48,675 nucleotides of DNA from assembly GCA_017518975.1 (NCBI GenBank), contig JAFWTH010000025.1, positions 1 to 48,675 on the forward strand, read 5' to 3'. The notes below the pieces were generated by a model, which had not been told where the DNA came from, did not search any database, and saw nothing but the letters and a program-made list of their open reading frames with translations. This DNA is from Clostridia bacterium (lineage in GTDB: Bacteria; Bacillota; Clostridia; Oscillospirales; CAG-272). Below, piece after piece: positions 37,824 to 46,713 of this stretch (its first letter is position 1; each line of letters begins with the position of its first letter). A program made the translations under genes and the position numbers.

Positions 37824-39545
37824 ATGATTAGACGCTTTGCAAAATACTACAGACCGCATATGAAACTATTCGTTGCGGATATGATCTGCGCGTTCATTCT
37901 CGCGGTGGCGGATCTTTTCTATCCGCTTATCACCAGAGCGATGATCCGCGATTTCATCCCGGACGGCAACGTCCGTCTTCTCTTGATTTTCGGGGCGATC
38001 CTCGCCGGTATCTATATCGTGAAACTCGCCCTGAACTACTTCGTGGCGTACTACGGTCACATCGTAGGCGTACGGATGCAGGCGGATATGCGCCACGACG
38101 TGTTCTCGCATCTTCAGACGCTTCCTCTCAAATACTTCGACGACAACAAAACCGGAACGATCATGAGCCGGATAATCAACGATCTGTTTGATATCTCCGA
38201 GCTCGCGCACCACGGTCCGGAGGATCTTTTCCTTTCGATCATAATGCTTGCGGGCGCGTTCACGATCATGGCGATCATTTACTGGCCGCTCGCCCTGATC
38301 GTCTTTGCGTCTCTTCCGATCATGCTCATCTTCGCCGCGAAGAACCGGCTCGCGATGAGCGACGCTTTCAAAAAGACGAGAGTCGAGATCGGCGAAGTGA
38401 ACGCGGGACTTGAAAACAGTATCGCGGGGATCCGCGTCTCGAAGGCATACACGAACAAAGACTATGAAAACGAGCGCTTCGACGAGGGCAACCGCCGCTT
38501 CGTCAAGGTCCGCTCCCTCGCCTATAAAGTCATGGCGCGGTTCATCAGCGGAACGACGTTCATCGGCGACGTGCTTCAGGTGATCCTGTACGTTGCGGGC
38601 GGTCTGTTCTGCATTTTCGGCAAGATCGACCTCGCCGACTTCACGGCGTTCATCATGTTCATCAGTATCTTCATGAATCCGGTCCGCCGTTTGATCTCTT
38701 TCGTAGAACAGTATCAGAACGGCATCACCGGATTCGAACGCTTCTGTGAGATAATGGACTGCAAGCCCGAGGAGGATTCCCCGGACGCCGTCGACGTCGG
38801 AGACCTCAAAGGCGATATCGAATTCAAATCCGTCTCGTTTACCTACGGCGACCGTGATCATGAGGTCCTTCACGATCTGTCGCTCAAAGTCAAAGCGGGG
38901 AACACCCTCGCGCTCGTCGGACCGACGGGCGGCGGCAAGACGACGATCTGCCACCTGATCCCGCGTTTCTACGAGATAACGGACGGGTCGATCACGATCG
39001 ACGGGATCGATATCCGCTCGATGACTCGCGCGTCGCTGAGACGCAACGTGGGCATCGTCGCGCAGGACGTCTTCCTCTTCAACTCCTCGATCTACGACAA
39101 TATCGCCTACGGCGCGCCCGACGCGACGCACGAGCAGGTCGTCGAGGCGGCGAAGATGGCGAACATCTACGATTTCATCGAGTCGCTTCCCGAGGGTTTC
39201 GACACGGTAACAGGTGAGAGGGGCGTCAAACTCTCCGGCGGTCAGAAACAGCGTATAGCAATCGCTCGCGCGTTCCTCAAGAATCCGCCGATCCTGATCC
39301 TGGACGAGGCGACGAGCGCACTCGATAACACGACGGAGATAATGATCCAGGAATCGCTTGAAAAACTCAGCCGCGGACGCACGACGATCGTCGTCGCCCA
39401 CCGTCTCACGACGGTCAAGGGAGCCGACGAGATCCTCGTCGTCACCGACGACGGCATCGCCGAACGCGGACGGCACGAGGAACTCCTTGAAAAAGGCGGC
39501 GTCTACGCCGACCTCTGGAATGCGGTCACTTCCGAAGTGATCTGA
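37824..39545 (+). CDS. ABC exporter, fused permease and ATPase
   Basis: A 573-residue protein. An N-terminal six-helix membrane domain (about 15-310) precedes the ATPase, which has Walker A GPTGGGKTT (366-374), signature LSGGQKQRIAIARAF (from 470), Walker B ILILDEATSALD (about 490) and the switch His in VVAHRLTT (about 524). This is the half-transporter (MsbA/LmrA-type) layout working as a homodimer or with a partner encoded elsewhere. The substrate is unknown; lipids or drugs are typical. It is a single-gene unit with its own promoter and terminator. Confidence 0.93.
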   Translation: MIRRFAKYYRPHMKLFVADMICAFILAVADLFYPLITRAMIRDFIPDGNVRLLLIFGAILAGIYIVKLALNYFVAYYGHIVGVRMQADMRHDVFSHLQTLPLKYFDDNKTGTIMSRIINDLFDISELAHHGPEDLFLSIIMLAGAFTIMAIIYWPLALIVFASLPIMLIFAAKNRLAMSDAFKKTRVEIGEVNAGLENSIAGIRVSKAYTNKDYENERFDEGNRRFVKVRSLAYKVMARFISGTTFIGDVLQVILYVAGGLFCIFGKIDLADFTAFIMFISIFMNPVRRLISFVEQYQNGITGFERFCEIMDCKPEEDSPDAVDVGDLKGDIEFKSVSFTYGDRDHEVLHDLSLKVKAGNTLALVGPTGGGKTTICHLIPRFYEITDGSITIDGIDIRSMTRASLRRNVGIVAQDVFLFNSSIYDNIAYGAPDATHEQVVEAAKMANIYDFIESLPEGFDTVTGERGVKLSGGQKQRIAIARAFLKNPPILILDEATSALDNTTEIMIQESLEKLSRGRTTIVVAHRLTTVKGADEILVVTDDGIAERGRHEELLEKGGVYADLWNAVTSEVI

Positions 39546-39570
39546 ATCAAGTATCAAGGCATAAATGAAA

Positions 39571-39600
39571 CAGGGCTTCATTTGCGAAGCCCTGCTTTTC
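39571..39600 (+). terminator. Terminator between ABC and YcxB-like genes
   Basis: The stem CAGGGCTTC/GAAGCCCTG has a 6-base loop and is followed by CTTTTCGTTTT. Its position between convergent genes suggests it serves both. Confidence 0.75.
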
Positions 39601-39603
39601 GTT

Positions 39604-40128
39604 TTATGATACTCTGATACCTTTCGATGAAAGGAACTTTACTAATTCCTCCGGCGATCCTTTAACAAAAGATTCTTTCGGTAAGAAATACAACAGTTTT
39701 GCAGACGATTCCGCGTAAATAGCGTCCTTTTGGACGTACACCCGTTTGAACGACGCGAGATCAACGTCAGAGACGCCTCCGTTTGAGTGATACATTATCA
39801 TTTTCTCATTCGTAAAAACGTATCTGACTTCCGGCTCATTATCTCCCGACAGTTCCTTCATTTGCTTTATTGTAGCATTGACCGTCACTCGATAAATAAC
39901 GAGATGTAATATTGTCAAAAAAGCGATAAATACCGCCGCCATAATCAAATTTTCGAAAGAACCTTCAAAAATGAGCATTATGATCGACGAGATAAGAAAA
40001 GCGCCCAACATAACAGAGAGAATGATCAGCATGGTTTTTGATTTCGGATAGGAAAACTGTCTGAAACGGGTCATTGTCTTTGCGTATTTTCTTGTGTCGG
40101 GCACGTAACACTCAAATAACGTATCCAT
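39604..40128 (-). CDS. YcxB-like membrane protein
   Basis: A 174-residue protein with two membrane helices (about 33-55 and 62-82), followed by a soluble PH-like domain with VRYVFTNEKMIMYHSNGG, FKRVYVQKDAIYAES and LLYFLPKESF, the pattern of the YcxB-like C-terminal domain. Function is unknown in the family. AAAGGA lies about 12 bases before the ATG. The 337-base gap upstream holds no gene I can support apart from the DeoR promoter. Confidence 0.75.
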   Translation of the reverse strand: MDTLFECYVPDTRKYAKTMTRFRQFSYPKSKTMLIILSVMLGAFLISSIIMLIFEGSFENLIMAAVFIAFLTILHLVIYRVTVNATIKQMKELSGDNEPEVRYVFTNEKMIMYHSNGGVSDVDLASFKRVYVQKDAIYAESSAKLLYFLPKESFVKGSPEELVKFLSSKGIRVS

Positions 40129-40401
40129 TATTGATTATTATCCTTTCTTTATATTGAGTAATAATTAAAATATTCTCCCTAATTAATACCACATATATGA
40201 CCCGTTTGCAACAGTTTTTTGCTCGCTAAGGGAAAGAAATTCACCTTTTTACGTCTTCGATCCCGTCGCCGCGCTGATGCGTTCCTCTCTTTTCGCTATC
40301 TCAGCCGCCACACAGATCTTTTTTAATAGTGCCAGACCTCGAGCGCTTTTTCCGCAGGGCGCACAATAATGTAAATTTATAACATTTTTTAACACAAAAG
40401 A

Positions 40402-40430
40402 TTGACAAATTCACATAAATATATTAAAAT
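40402..40430 (+). promoter_or_regulatory. Promoter of the DeoR-dehydrogenase operon
   Basis: A perfect TTGACA (40402-40407) and TAAAAT (40425-40430) are spaced by 17 bases. TTAACACA occurs twice, flanking the promoter (about 40390 and 40430), and may be an operator. Confidence 0.75.
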
Positions 40431-40465
40431 TAACACAGTTCATTACACAGAAGGGAGGTCCTCAT

Positions 40466-41233
40466 ACGAGATCGCAAAGACTTGAGGAAATAAGAAAAAT
40501 ATTTGACGTCGAGCCGTTCGTTTCCCTGAGAGAACTTTCCTCGAAATTCCCCGACGTGTCGGAGATGACTCTCCGCCGTGATATCGAGGCGCTTGAAGCG
40601 GCGGGCGAGGTCATCCGCGTCCGCGGAGGAGCGCGATCGGTCAAGTTCATACCGCGCACGGGCGTCGATTCCATCACTAAAAGAGAGGGTGAAAACGTAG
40701 AAGGCAAACGGCGTATAGCCGAATGCGCGGCACGGTATCTTGAGGCGGGAAGGTCGATCTTCCTTGACTCCGGCTCGACCCTCCGACAGCTTCCGGCGTT
40801 CGTCCCGGAAGGAAGATTCTCCTTCACCACGACCGACCCGAAACTCGCGGTCGACCTTCTGATGACGGGAACGTCCGTCGTCAATATGGTCGGCGGCAGA
40901 CTCGAACGCGACAACCAGACCGTTACCGGCCTTCAGGCGACGAGATTTCTGAACGACGTAAACGTCGACATCGCTTTCCTGACTCCGGCGGGCGTTTCAC
41001 ACGAAAACGGATTCACCGTCGGGTCGTTCAACGAGTGCGAGCTTAAACGGATTGTCGCGGAGAAAGCGCGCCGGGTTATCGTCCTCGTCGACTCCTCGAA
41101 GATAGGAAAATCGCTCCCATACACGTTCTGCGGAGTGGAAAACGTCGACGTCCTTATCACGGACGCGCCGCTTCCTCCGGAACTCGAACGGGCGGCGTAC
41201 GCGGTAGGCGCCGCGGTCGTCGTCTGCGAATAA
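40466..41233 (+). CDS. DeoR-family regulator with apparent ACG start
   Basis: From ACG 40466 the frame reads xRSQRLEEIRKIFDVEPFVS, then LRELSSKFPDVSEMTLRRDI, the complete DeoR helix-turn-helix, giving 255 residues. GGGAGG lies 7 bases upstream of ACG, the ideal distance. The next usable starts (GTG 40550, ATG 40556) would delete half of the DNA-binding domain. The effector domain shows FLDSGSTLRQLPAF, NMVGGRLERDNQTVTG and VDSSKIGK, typical of the sugar-phosphate-sensing DeoR fold. It is first in the operon with the 2-oxoacid dehydrogenase genes and probably controls it. Confidence 0.85.
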   Translation, partial: TRSQRLEEIRKIFDVEPFVSLRELSSKFPDVSEMTLRRDIEALEAAGEVIRVRGGARSVKFIPRTGVDSITKREGENVEGKRRIAECAARYLEAGRSIFLDSGSTLRQLPAFVPEGRFSFTTTDPKLAVDLLMTGTSVVNMVGGRLERDNQTVTGLQATRFLNDVNVDIAFLTPAGVSHENGFTVGSFNECELKRIVAEKARRVIVLVDSSKIGKSLPYTFCGVENVDVLITDAPLPPELERAAYAVGAAVVVCE

Positions 41234-41266
41234 CAACGTTTAATATTTTTATGAAAGGACACATAT

Positions 41267-42574
41267 ATGGCTAATCTTGTTATCATGCCCCGCCAGGGGC
41301 AAAGCGTCGAAAGCTGTATCATCACGACGTGGCAGAAGAAGAAAGGAGATCGCGTAAACGAGGGCGATATCATCTTCTCCTACGAGACTGACAAATCCGC
41401 CTTTGACGAGCCCGCACAGTTTTCCGGCGTGATCCTTCACACCTTCGCGGAAGAGGGCGACGTGGTCGACTGTCTCGCGCCCGTCTGCATCATAGGCGAA
41501 GAGGGCGAGGATATCTCCTCTCTGCTCGGCCAGGCAGCTCCCGCCGAAGAGAAGAAAGAAGAAACAAAAGCCGAAGAAGCCGCTCCCGCCGAAAAAGCGG
41601 AACAGGCGGCCGCTCCCGAAGCCACGAAAGTCGAAGGAGACAGACTGAGGATATCTCCCCGCGCGAAGAATCTCGCGCTCAAGACCGGCGTCGATCTCTC
41701 CGCTGTCACACCGACGGGTCCTCACGGCAGGATCATCGAACGCGACGTCAACGCCGCGCTCGACGCGGGCAAGGTAGGCACTACCGCCGCGGTCGAGGAC
41801 TTCCTGCGCGGAATCGTCCCCGAAAAGAAAGAAGAGGCCGAAGCGCCCGCGAGCGCTCCCGCTGCGGCGGCTCCCTTCGCGGACGTCTACGCTTACGAAG
41901 AAGTTCCGATGTCGAACGTCAGAAAGGTCATCGCGAAGTCGATGCACGCGTCGCTTTCCGAGATGGCTCAGCTCACTCTGAACGCGTCCTTCGACGCGAC
42001 CCGTCTCCTCGCTTACCGCAAGCTCCTCAAAGAGCGCGGCGAGGAAATGGGACTTTCCAAAGTCACCATCAACGATATGGTACTCTTCGCGGTCGGCCGT
42101 ATCCTTCCGAATTTCCCGGATATCAACGCCAACCTCGTTGACGGCAAGATCAGACGCTTCGCCCACGCCAACGTCGGATGCGCCGTCGATACGGACAGAG
42201 GGCTTCTCGTTCCCGTCATCACCTGCGCGGAGAAGAAGACGCTCGCGGAGGTTTCAGCCGATGCGAAACGGCTCGCGGGCGGCGCCCGCGAGGGCAAGCT
42301 TTCTCCCGACGAGATGAGCGGCGGTTCCTTCACCGTGACGAACCTCGGTTCTCTCGGCGTCGAGAGCTTCACTCCCGTCATCAACCCGCCGCAGACGGCG
42401 ATCCTCGGCGTCTGCTGCACGACGAACCGTCTGAAAGCCGACGGCATGGTCTATCCCGCGATGGGACTCTCCCTCACGTTTGATCACAGAGCGGTCGACG
42501 GAGCCCCCGCCGCGAAGTTCCTCAAAGAACTCTGCACGGCGCTCGAGAGCTTCGATCTGCTCCTCGCGAAGTGA
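41267..42574 (+). CDS. Dihydrolipoyl acyltransferase (E2) of a 2-oxoacid dehydrogenase complex
   Basis: A 435-residue protein. The N-terminal lipoyl domain has ETDKSAFD with lipoyl-Lys43. An Ala/Glu/Pro-rich linker leads to the E3/E1-binding domain (about 125-165, RISPRAKNLALKTGVDLSAV). The catalytic domain ends with FDHRAVDGAPAAKFL, the HxxxDG motif (His407, Asp411). It transfers the acyl group from E1 to CoA. The acyl substrate (pyruvate, branched-chain or acetoin type) cannot be fixed from sequence alone. It lies 33 bases after the DeoR gene and 10 bases before E3. Confidence 0.93.
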   Translation: MANLVIMPRQGQSVESCIITTWQKKKGDRVNEGDIIFSYETDKSAFDEPAQFSGVILHTFAEEGDVVDCLAPVCIIGEEGEDISSLLGQAAPAEEKKEETKAEEAAPAEKAEQAAAPEATKVEGDRLRISPRAKNLALKTGVDLSAVTPTGPHGRIIERDVNAALDAGKVGTTAAVEDFLRGIVPEKKEEAEAPASAPAAAAPFADVYAYEEVPMSNVRKVIAKSMHASLSEMAQLTLNASFDATRLLAYRKLLKERGEEMGLSKVTINDMVLFAVGRILPNFPDINANLVDGKIRRFAHANVGCAVDTDRGLLVPVITCAEKKTLAEVSADAKRLAGGAREGKLSPDEMSGGSFTVTNLGSLGVESFTPVINPPQTAILGVCCTTNRLKADGMVYPAMGLSLTFDHRAVDGAPAAKFLKELCTALESFDLLLAK

Positions 42575-42584
42575 GGTGTGACGA

Positions 42585-43973
42585 ATGGCTGACAACAAAT
42601 ATGATCTGATCGTACTCGGCGGAGGCCCCGCCGGTTACAACGCGGCGGAGCGCGCCGCGCACGAGGGTATGAAAACGCTCGTGATCGAAGAAAGGGAACT
42701 CGGCGGCGTCTGCCTCAACGAGGGATGCATCCCGACGAAGACGTTCCTGTACTCCGCCAAGATCCTCGACTACGCTCACCACGGCGACAAATACGGCGTG
42801 ACCGTGACGGGCGCGTCGCTCGACCACTCGAAGGTCGTCGACAGAAAGAACAAAGTCGTCAAGACGCTCGTCTCGGGCGTCGGCGCCAAGATGAAAGGCG
42901 CGGGCGTCACCGTTCACCGCGGTACGGGCGTTATAAAAGGGAAGAGCGCGGACGGTTTCACCGTCGTCTCGGGCGACGAGACGTTCACCGGCACAAAACT
43001 CCTGATCTGTACCGGATCCGAGGCGGTCGTACCGCCCGTGACCGGTCTGCGCGAGGCCGTTCCCGAGGGACTCGCCGTAACTAACCGCGAGATCCTCGAT
43101 ATCCGCGAGATCCCGAAGTCGATCGTCGTCATAGGCGGCGGCGTCATCGGACTCGAAATGGCGTCTTATTTCAACTCCGTCGGCTCGAAAGTCACCGTGA
43201 TCGAAATGCTCGACAAGATCGCGGGCCCGACCGACGCGGAGATATCGAAGATCTTACAGAACAATTACGCAAAGCGCGGAGTCGAGTTCAAACTCGGCGC
43301 GAAAGTCACCGCCGTCAGCGGAAATAAGGGCAAAGGCTCCGTTTCCTATGAGATGGGCGGCAAGACGGAGAAAGTCGACTGCGACCTGATCCTAGTCTCG
43401 ACCGGACGCCGCGCCCGCACCGCGAATATCGGCATCGAGTCCGTCGGCGTTCTCACTGAGCGCGGCGCGATAAAGACCGACGAGAGGTGCCGCACCTCCG
43501 TACCCGGTATATGGGCTGCGGGCGACGTCAACGGACGGATCATGCTCGCCCACACCGCGTACAGAGAGGGCGAGGTCGCCGTCGCCGATATGGTCGGCAA
43601 AGCCGACCGCGTCGACTACAGATCCATCCCTTCCGTTATTTACACGAATCCCGAGGTCGGCTCCGTCGGCGAGACGCTCGACAGCGCGAAGCGCGCGGGG
43701 ATCGACGCGGAAGAACACACCCTTTCCCTCAGATACAGCGGAAGATACGTCGCTGAGAACGAGGGAGGCGACGGGATCGTCAAGATCGTCGTCGGCAAAG
43801 CGCATAAGAATATCCTCGGCGTCCATATGATCGGCTCTTACGCCTCCGAGATCATTTACGGCGCCGCCGCAATGGTCGCCCGCGAGATGAGAGTGGACGA
43901 CGTCCGCCGTCTCGTGTTCCCGCACCCCAGCGTGTGCGAGGCGATCCGCGAGGCAATGTTCTCAATCAACTGA
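42585..43973 (+). CDS. lpdA: Dihydrolipoamide dehydrogenase (E3)
   Basis: A 462-residue protein of normal length. The FAD motif is VLGGGPAGYNAAERAA, the redox disulfide is GGVCLNEGCIPTK (Cys43, Cys48), the NAD motif is IVVIGGGVIGLEMASYF, and the second FAD motif is IWAAGDVNG. The C-terminal catalytic pair is HPSVCE (His447, Glu452). It reoxidises the lipoyl group on the E2 encoded just upstream, reducing NAD+. Confidence 0.96.
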   Translation: MADNKYDLIVLGGGPAGYNAAERAAHEGMKTLVIEERELGGVCLNEGCIPTKTFLYSAKILDYAHHGDKYGVTVTGASLDHSKVVDRKNKVVKTLVSGVGAKMKGAGVTVHRGTGVIKGKSADGFTVVSGDETFTGTKLLICTGSEAVVPPVTGLREAVPEGLAVTNREILDIREIPKSIVVIGGGVIGLEMASYFNSVGSKVTVIEMLDKIAGPTDAEISKILQNNYAKRGVEFKLGAKVTAVSGNKGKGSVSYEMGGKTEKVDCDLILVSTGRRARTANIGIESVGVLTERGAIKTDERCRTSVPGIWAAGDVNGRIMLAHTAYREGEVAVADMVGKADRVDYRSIPSVIYTNPEVGSVGETLDSAKRAGIDAEEHTLSLRYSGRYVAENEGGDGIVKIVVGKAHKNILGVHMIGSYASEIIYGAAAMVAREMRVDDVRRLVFPHPSVCEAIREAMFSIN

Positions 43974-44000
43974 AATAATTATTTAAAGGAGATATAAAAA

Positions 44001-46484
44001 ATGCCTAAGAGTCAATACGTAGATCCCGGCAAGGTGTTCCAGCCCGGTTACGCCGAATTCGAAAAGATCCCGCTTTGCACCTACAACAAAACGATAAAAG
44101 ACGAGAAAGCCAATTATAAAAAAGAAGACTTCCTCCGCATCTATCACGATATGAGAACGATCCGCGAGTTCGAGACGATGCTCAACGAGATCAAAGTCAA
44201 GAGCGAATACCGCGGCGTCGAGTATCACAACCCCGGACCCGCTCACCTGTCGATAGGTCAGGAGGCGTCCGCGGTCGGTCAGGCTTACTGTCTCGACATC
44301 AACGACTTCACATTCGGTTCGCACAGAAGCCACGGCGAGATCCTCGCTAAAGGCCTCTCCTCGATCAACAAACTCACCGAGGACGAACTGTACGCGATTA
44401 TGAAGGAATTCCTCGGCGGCACAATCCTCGGCGTCGTTGAGAAAAACTTCAAGACCGACAACGTCAAAGAACTCGCCAAAGACTTCCTGCTTTACGGAGC
44501 GCTCGCGGAGATTTTCGCGAGAAAGACCGGCTTCAACCGCGGTCTCGGCGGTTCGATGCACGCGTTTTTCATCCCGTTCGGTATCTTCCCGAACAACGCG
44601 ATCGTCGGCGGTTCCGCTCCCATCGCGCTCGGCGCGGCTCTTTACAAGAGAAGCAACGGCAAGCCCGGCATCGTCGTGGCGAACTCCGGTGACGGCGCGC
44701 TCGGACGCGGTCCGGTCCTCGAGAGCCTCAACTTCGCGGCTATGGACCAGATCACCAAGCTCTGGGGCATGGACGGCAAGTACTCGAGCGCCGGTATGCC
44801 TATCCTCTTCAACGTATTCAACAACTTCTACGGAATGGGCGGCCAGACCATGGGCGAGACCATGGGCTTCGGCAATCCCGCGCGTCTTGCGGCGGGCTTC
44901 TCGCCGACACAGCTCCACGCCGAGAAGGTAAACGGCTACGATCCGCTCGCGGTCATCGAGGCCACTACGAGAAAACGCGACCTGCTCCTCCGCGGAGAGG
45001 GTCCGGCTCTCCTCGAAGTCGCTACCTACCGCGTCTCGGGTCACTCCCCGTCAGACGCTTCCACCTATCGTACCGCCGAGGAGATCGAGGCGTGGCGTGA
45101 GGCTTGCCCGATCAAGGCGTACCGTGAAAAACTCGTCAAGGCGAGAGTCGCGACTAACGCCGAGTTCGACGCTATCGACGAAGCGATCATCGAGAGAATG
45201 GTCTCCGTCATCAAACTCGCCATCAACGACGAGGTCTCCCCGAGAATGGATCTCGCCGCCGAGCCCGATATGATCTCCTCCATTAAGTACTCGAACAACC
45301 ACGTCAAGAGCATGGACGAGTCGAGGAAACCCGAAGTCCTCATTCCGAAGGAAGAGGATCCGAGAGTCAAACAGATCGCCGGCAAATCCCGCTGGGCATT
45401 CGATGCCGACGGCAAACCGGTTCCGAAGATGAAGGTCTTCGGTCTGCGCGACGGTCTGTTCGAGGCGATAATCGACAAGTTTTACGAGGATCCCACCACG
45501 ATCGCCTACGGTGAGGACAACCGCGACTGGGGCGGCGCGTTCGCCGTTTACCGCGGTCTGACCGAGGCGCTCCCGTATCACCGCTTCTTCAACGCGCCGA
45601 TCTCCGAGTCCGCGATCGTCGGTTCCGCCGTCGGTTACGCCATGGCGGGCGGCCGCGCCATCGTCGAGCTCATGTATGCGGACTTCATCGGCTGCGCCGG
45701 AGACGAGATCTTCAACCAGCTTTCCAAGTGGCAGTCTATGTCCGCCGGTATCCTCAAGATGCCCGTCGTGCTCCGCGTTTCCGTCGGTTCCAAGTACGGC
45801 GCGCAGCACAGCCAGGACTGGACGGCTCTCACCGCTCACATTCCCGGACTCAAGGTCTGCTTCCCGGCTACACCGTACGATGCGAAGGGCCTCATGAATC
45901 AGGCGCTCAACGGCACCGACCCCGTCGTCTTCTTCGAGTCTCAGCGTATATACGACGTGGGCGAGCAGTTCCATGAGGGCGGCGTTCCCACCGATTACTA
46001 CGAGGTCGACTTCGGCGATCCCGACGTCAAGAAGACGGGTTCCGACGTCACCATCCTTTCTATCGGCGCGGTCCTCTACCGCGCGCTCGACGCCGCGAAG
46101 ATCCTCGAGGAGAAATACGGCGTTTCCGCGGAGATCATAGACGCACGCTCGATCGTTCCGTTCAATTACGAGAAAGTCATCGAGTCCGTCAAGAAGACCG
46201 GACGCATCATCATCGTCGGCGACGCCGTCGACCGCAACTCCGTGATGCGCGATATGGCGTCCAACATCGCCGAGATGGCCTTCGACTATCTCGACGCTCC
46301 GCCGGTTGTCTTCGGGTCGCGCAACTGGATCACCCCCGCCTTCGAGCTTGAGAAGTTCTACTTCCCGCAGGCTGAGGGCATCGTCGACGTTATCAGCGAG
46401 AAACTTCTCCCGCTTCCGGGAAGAGTTCCGACCTACAACGAGACGGAACTCGAGCACATCGAACGTTCAAAGCGCGGCGTTTAA
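44001..46484 (+). CDS. Fused E1 alpha-beta of a thiamine-dependent 2-oxoacid dehydrogenase
   Basis: An 827-residue protein. The first part (about 40-440) is E1 alpha with GPAHLSIGQEASAVG, HRSHGEILAKG, GGSMHAFF and the thiamine-diphosphate motif beginning NSGDGALGRG (GDG near residue 230). The second part (about 470-810) is E1 beta with AYGEDNRDWGGAFAVYRGL, APISESAIVGSAVGYAMAGG and RVSVGSKYGAQHSQD. Fusion of subunits that are usually separate removes the need for balanced expression. A start 27 bases after the E3 stop with AAAGGAGAT upstream shows operon continuity. Substrate is unresolved. Confidence 0.92.
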   Translation: MPKSQYVDPGKVFQPGYAEFEKIPLCTYNKTIKDEKANYKKEDFLRIYHDMRTIREFETMLNEIKVKSEYRGVEYHNPGPAHLSIGQEASAVGQAYCLDINDFTFGSHRSHGEILAKGLSSINKLTEDELYAIMKEFLGGTILGVVEKNFKTDNVKELAKDFLLYGALAEIFARKTGFNRGLGGSMHAFFIPFGIFPNNAIVGGSAPIALGAALYKRSNGKPGIVVANSGDGALGRGPVLESLNFAAMDQITKLWGMDGKYSSAGMPILFNVFNNFYGMGGQTMGETMGFGNPARLAAGFSPTQLHAEKVNGYDPLAVIEATTRKRDLLLRGEGPALLEVATYRVSGHSPSDASTYRTAEEIEAWREACPIKAYREKLVKARVATNAEFDAIDEAIIERMVSVIKLAINDEVSPRMDLAAEPDMISSIKYSNNHVKSMDESRKPEVLIPKEEDPRVKQIAGKSRWAFDADGKPVPKMKVFGLRDGLFEAIIDKFYEDPTTIAYGEDNRDWGGAFAVYRGLTEALPYHRFFNAPISESAIVGSAVGYAMAGGRAIVELMYADFIGCAGDEIFNQLSKWQSMSAGILKMPVVLRVSVGSKYGAQHSQDWTALTAHIPGLKVCFPATPYDAKGLMNQALNGTDPVVFFESQRIYDVGEQFHEGGVPTDYYEVDFGDPDVKKTGSDVTILSIGAVLYRALDAAKILEEKYGVSAEIIDARSIVPFNYEKVIESVKKTGRIIIVGDAVDRNSVMRDMASNIAEMAFDYLDAPPVVFGSRNWITPAFELEKFYFPQAEGIVDVISEKLLPLPGRVPTYNETELEHIERSKRGV

Positions 46485-46496
46485 ACCAAACCGAAT

Positions 46497-46529
46497 ACCG
46501 CCCCGGAATAATTTTTCGGGGCGGTTTTT
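46497..46529 (+). terminator. Terminator of the dehydrogenase operon
   Basis: The 9-bp stem ACCGCCCCG/CGGGGCGGT is followed by TTTT, 12 bases after the E1 stop. Confidence 0.85.
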
Positions 46530-46640
46530 GTATTCGTTATTTTAAACTATACGAGAGGGCGTTCATTGTTGAATATGACCGAATCCCGGTTCGGAACTGA
46601 TACTGTTTTCGCAAAAAACAAAACGGGGGATGCTTTTTTA

Positions 46641-46669
46641 TTGATTTTGCCGTTTTGTTGAGTTATAAT
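46641..46669 (+). promoter_or_regulatory. Promoter of the SLH protein gene
   Basis: TTGATT (46641-46646) and a perfect TATAAT (46664-46669) are 17 bases apart. A small hairpin (GGCTC/GAGCC, 46683-46695) lies in the leader just before the ribosome site. Confidence 0.75.
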
Positions 46670-46713
46670 TGAGACGCAAAAAGGCTCGAAGAGCCGATAT
46701 AACGGAGGAACAA

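Noticed and set aside
37866..39581. Long - strand frame opposite the ABC exporter, and similar ones opposite the E2, E3 and E1 genes
   Set aside because: The + strand genes carry complete family motifs. The reverse frames are charged low-information sequence typical of mirror ORFs.
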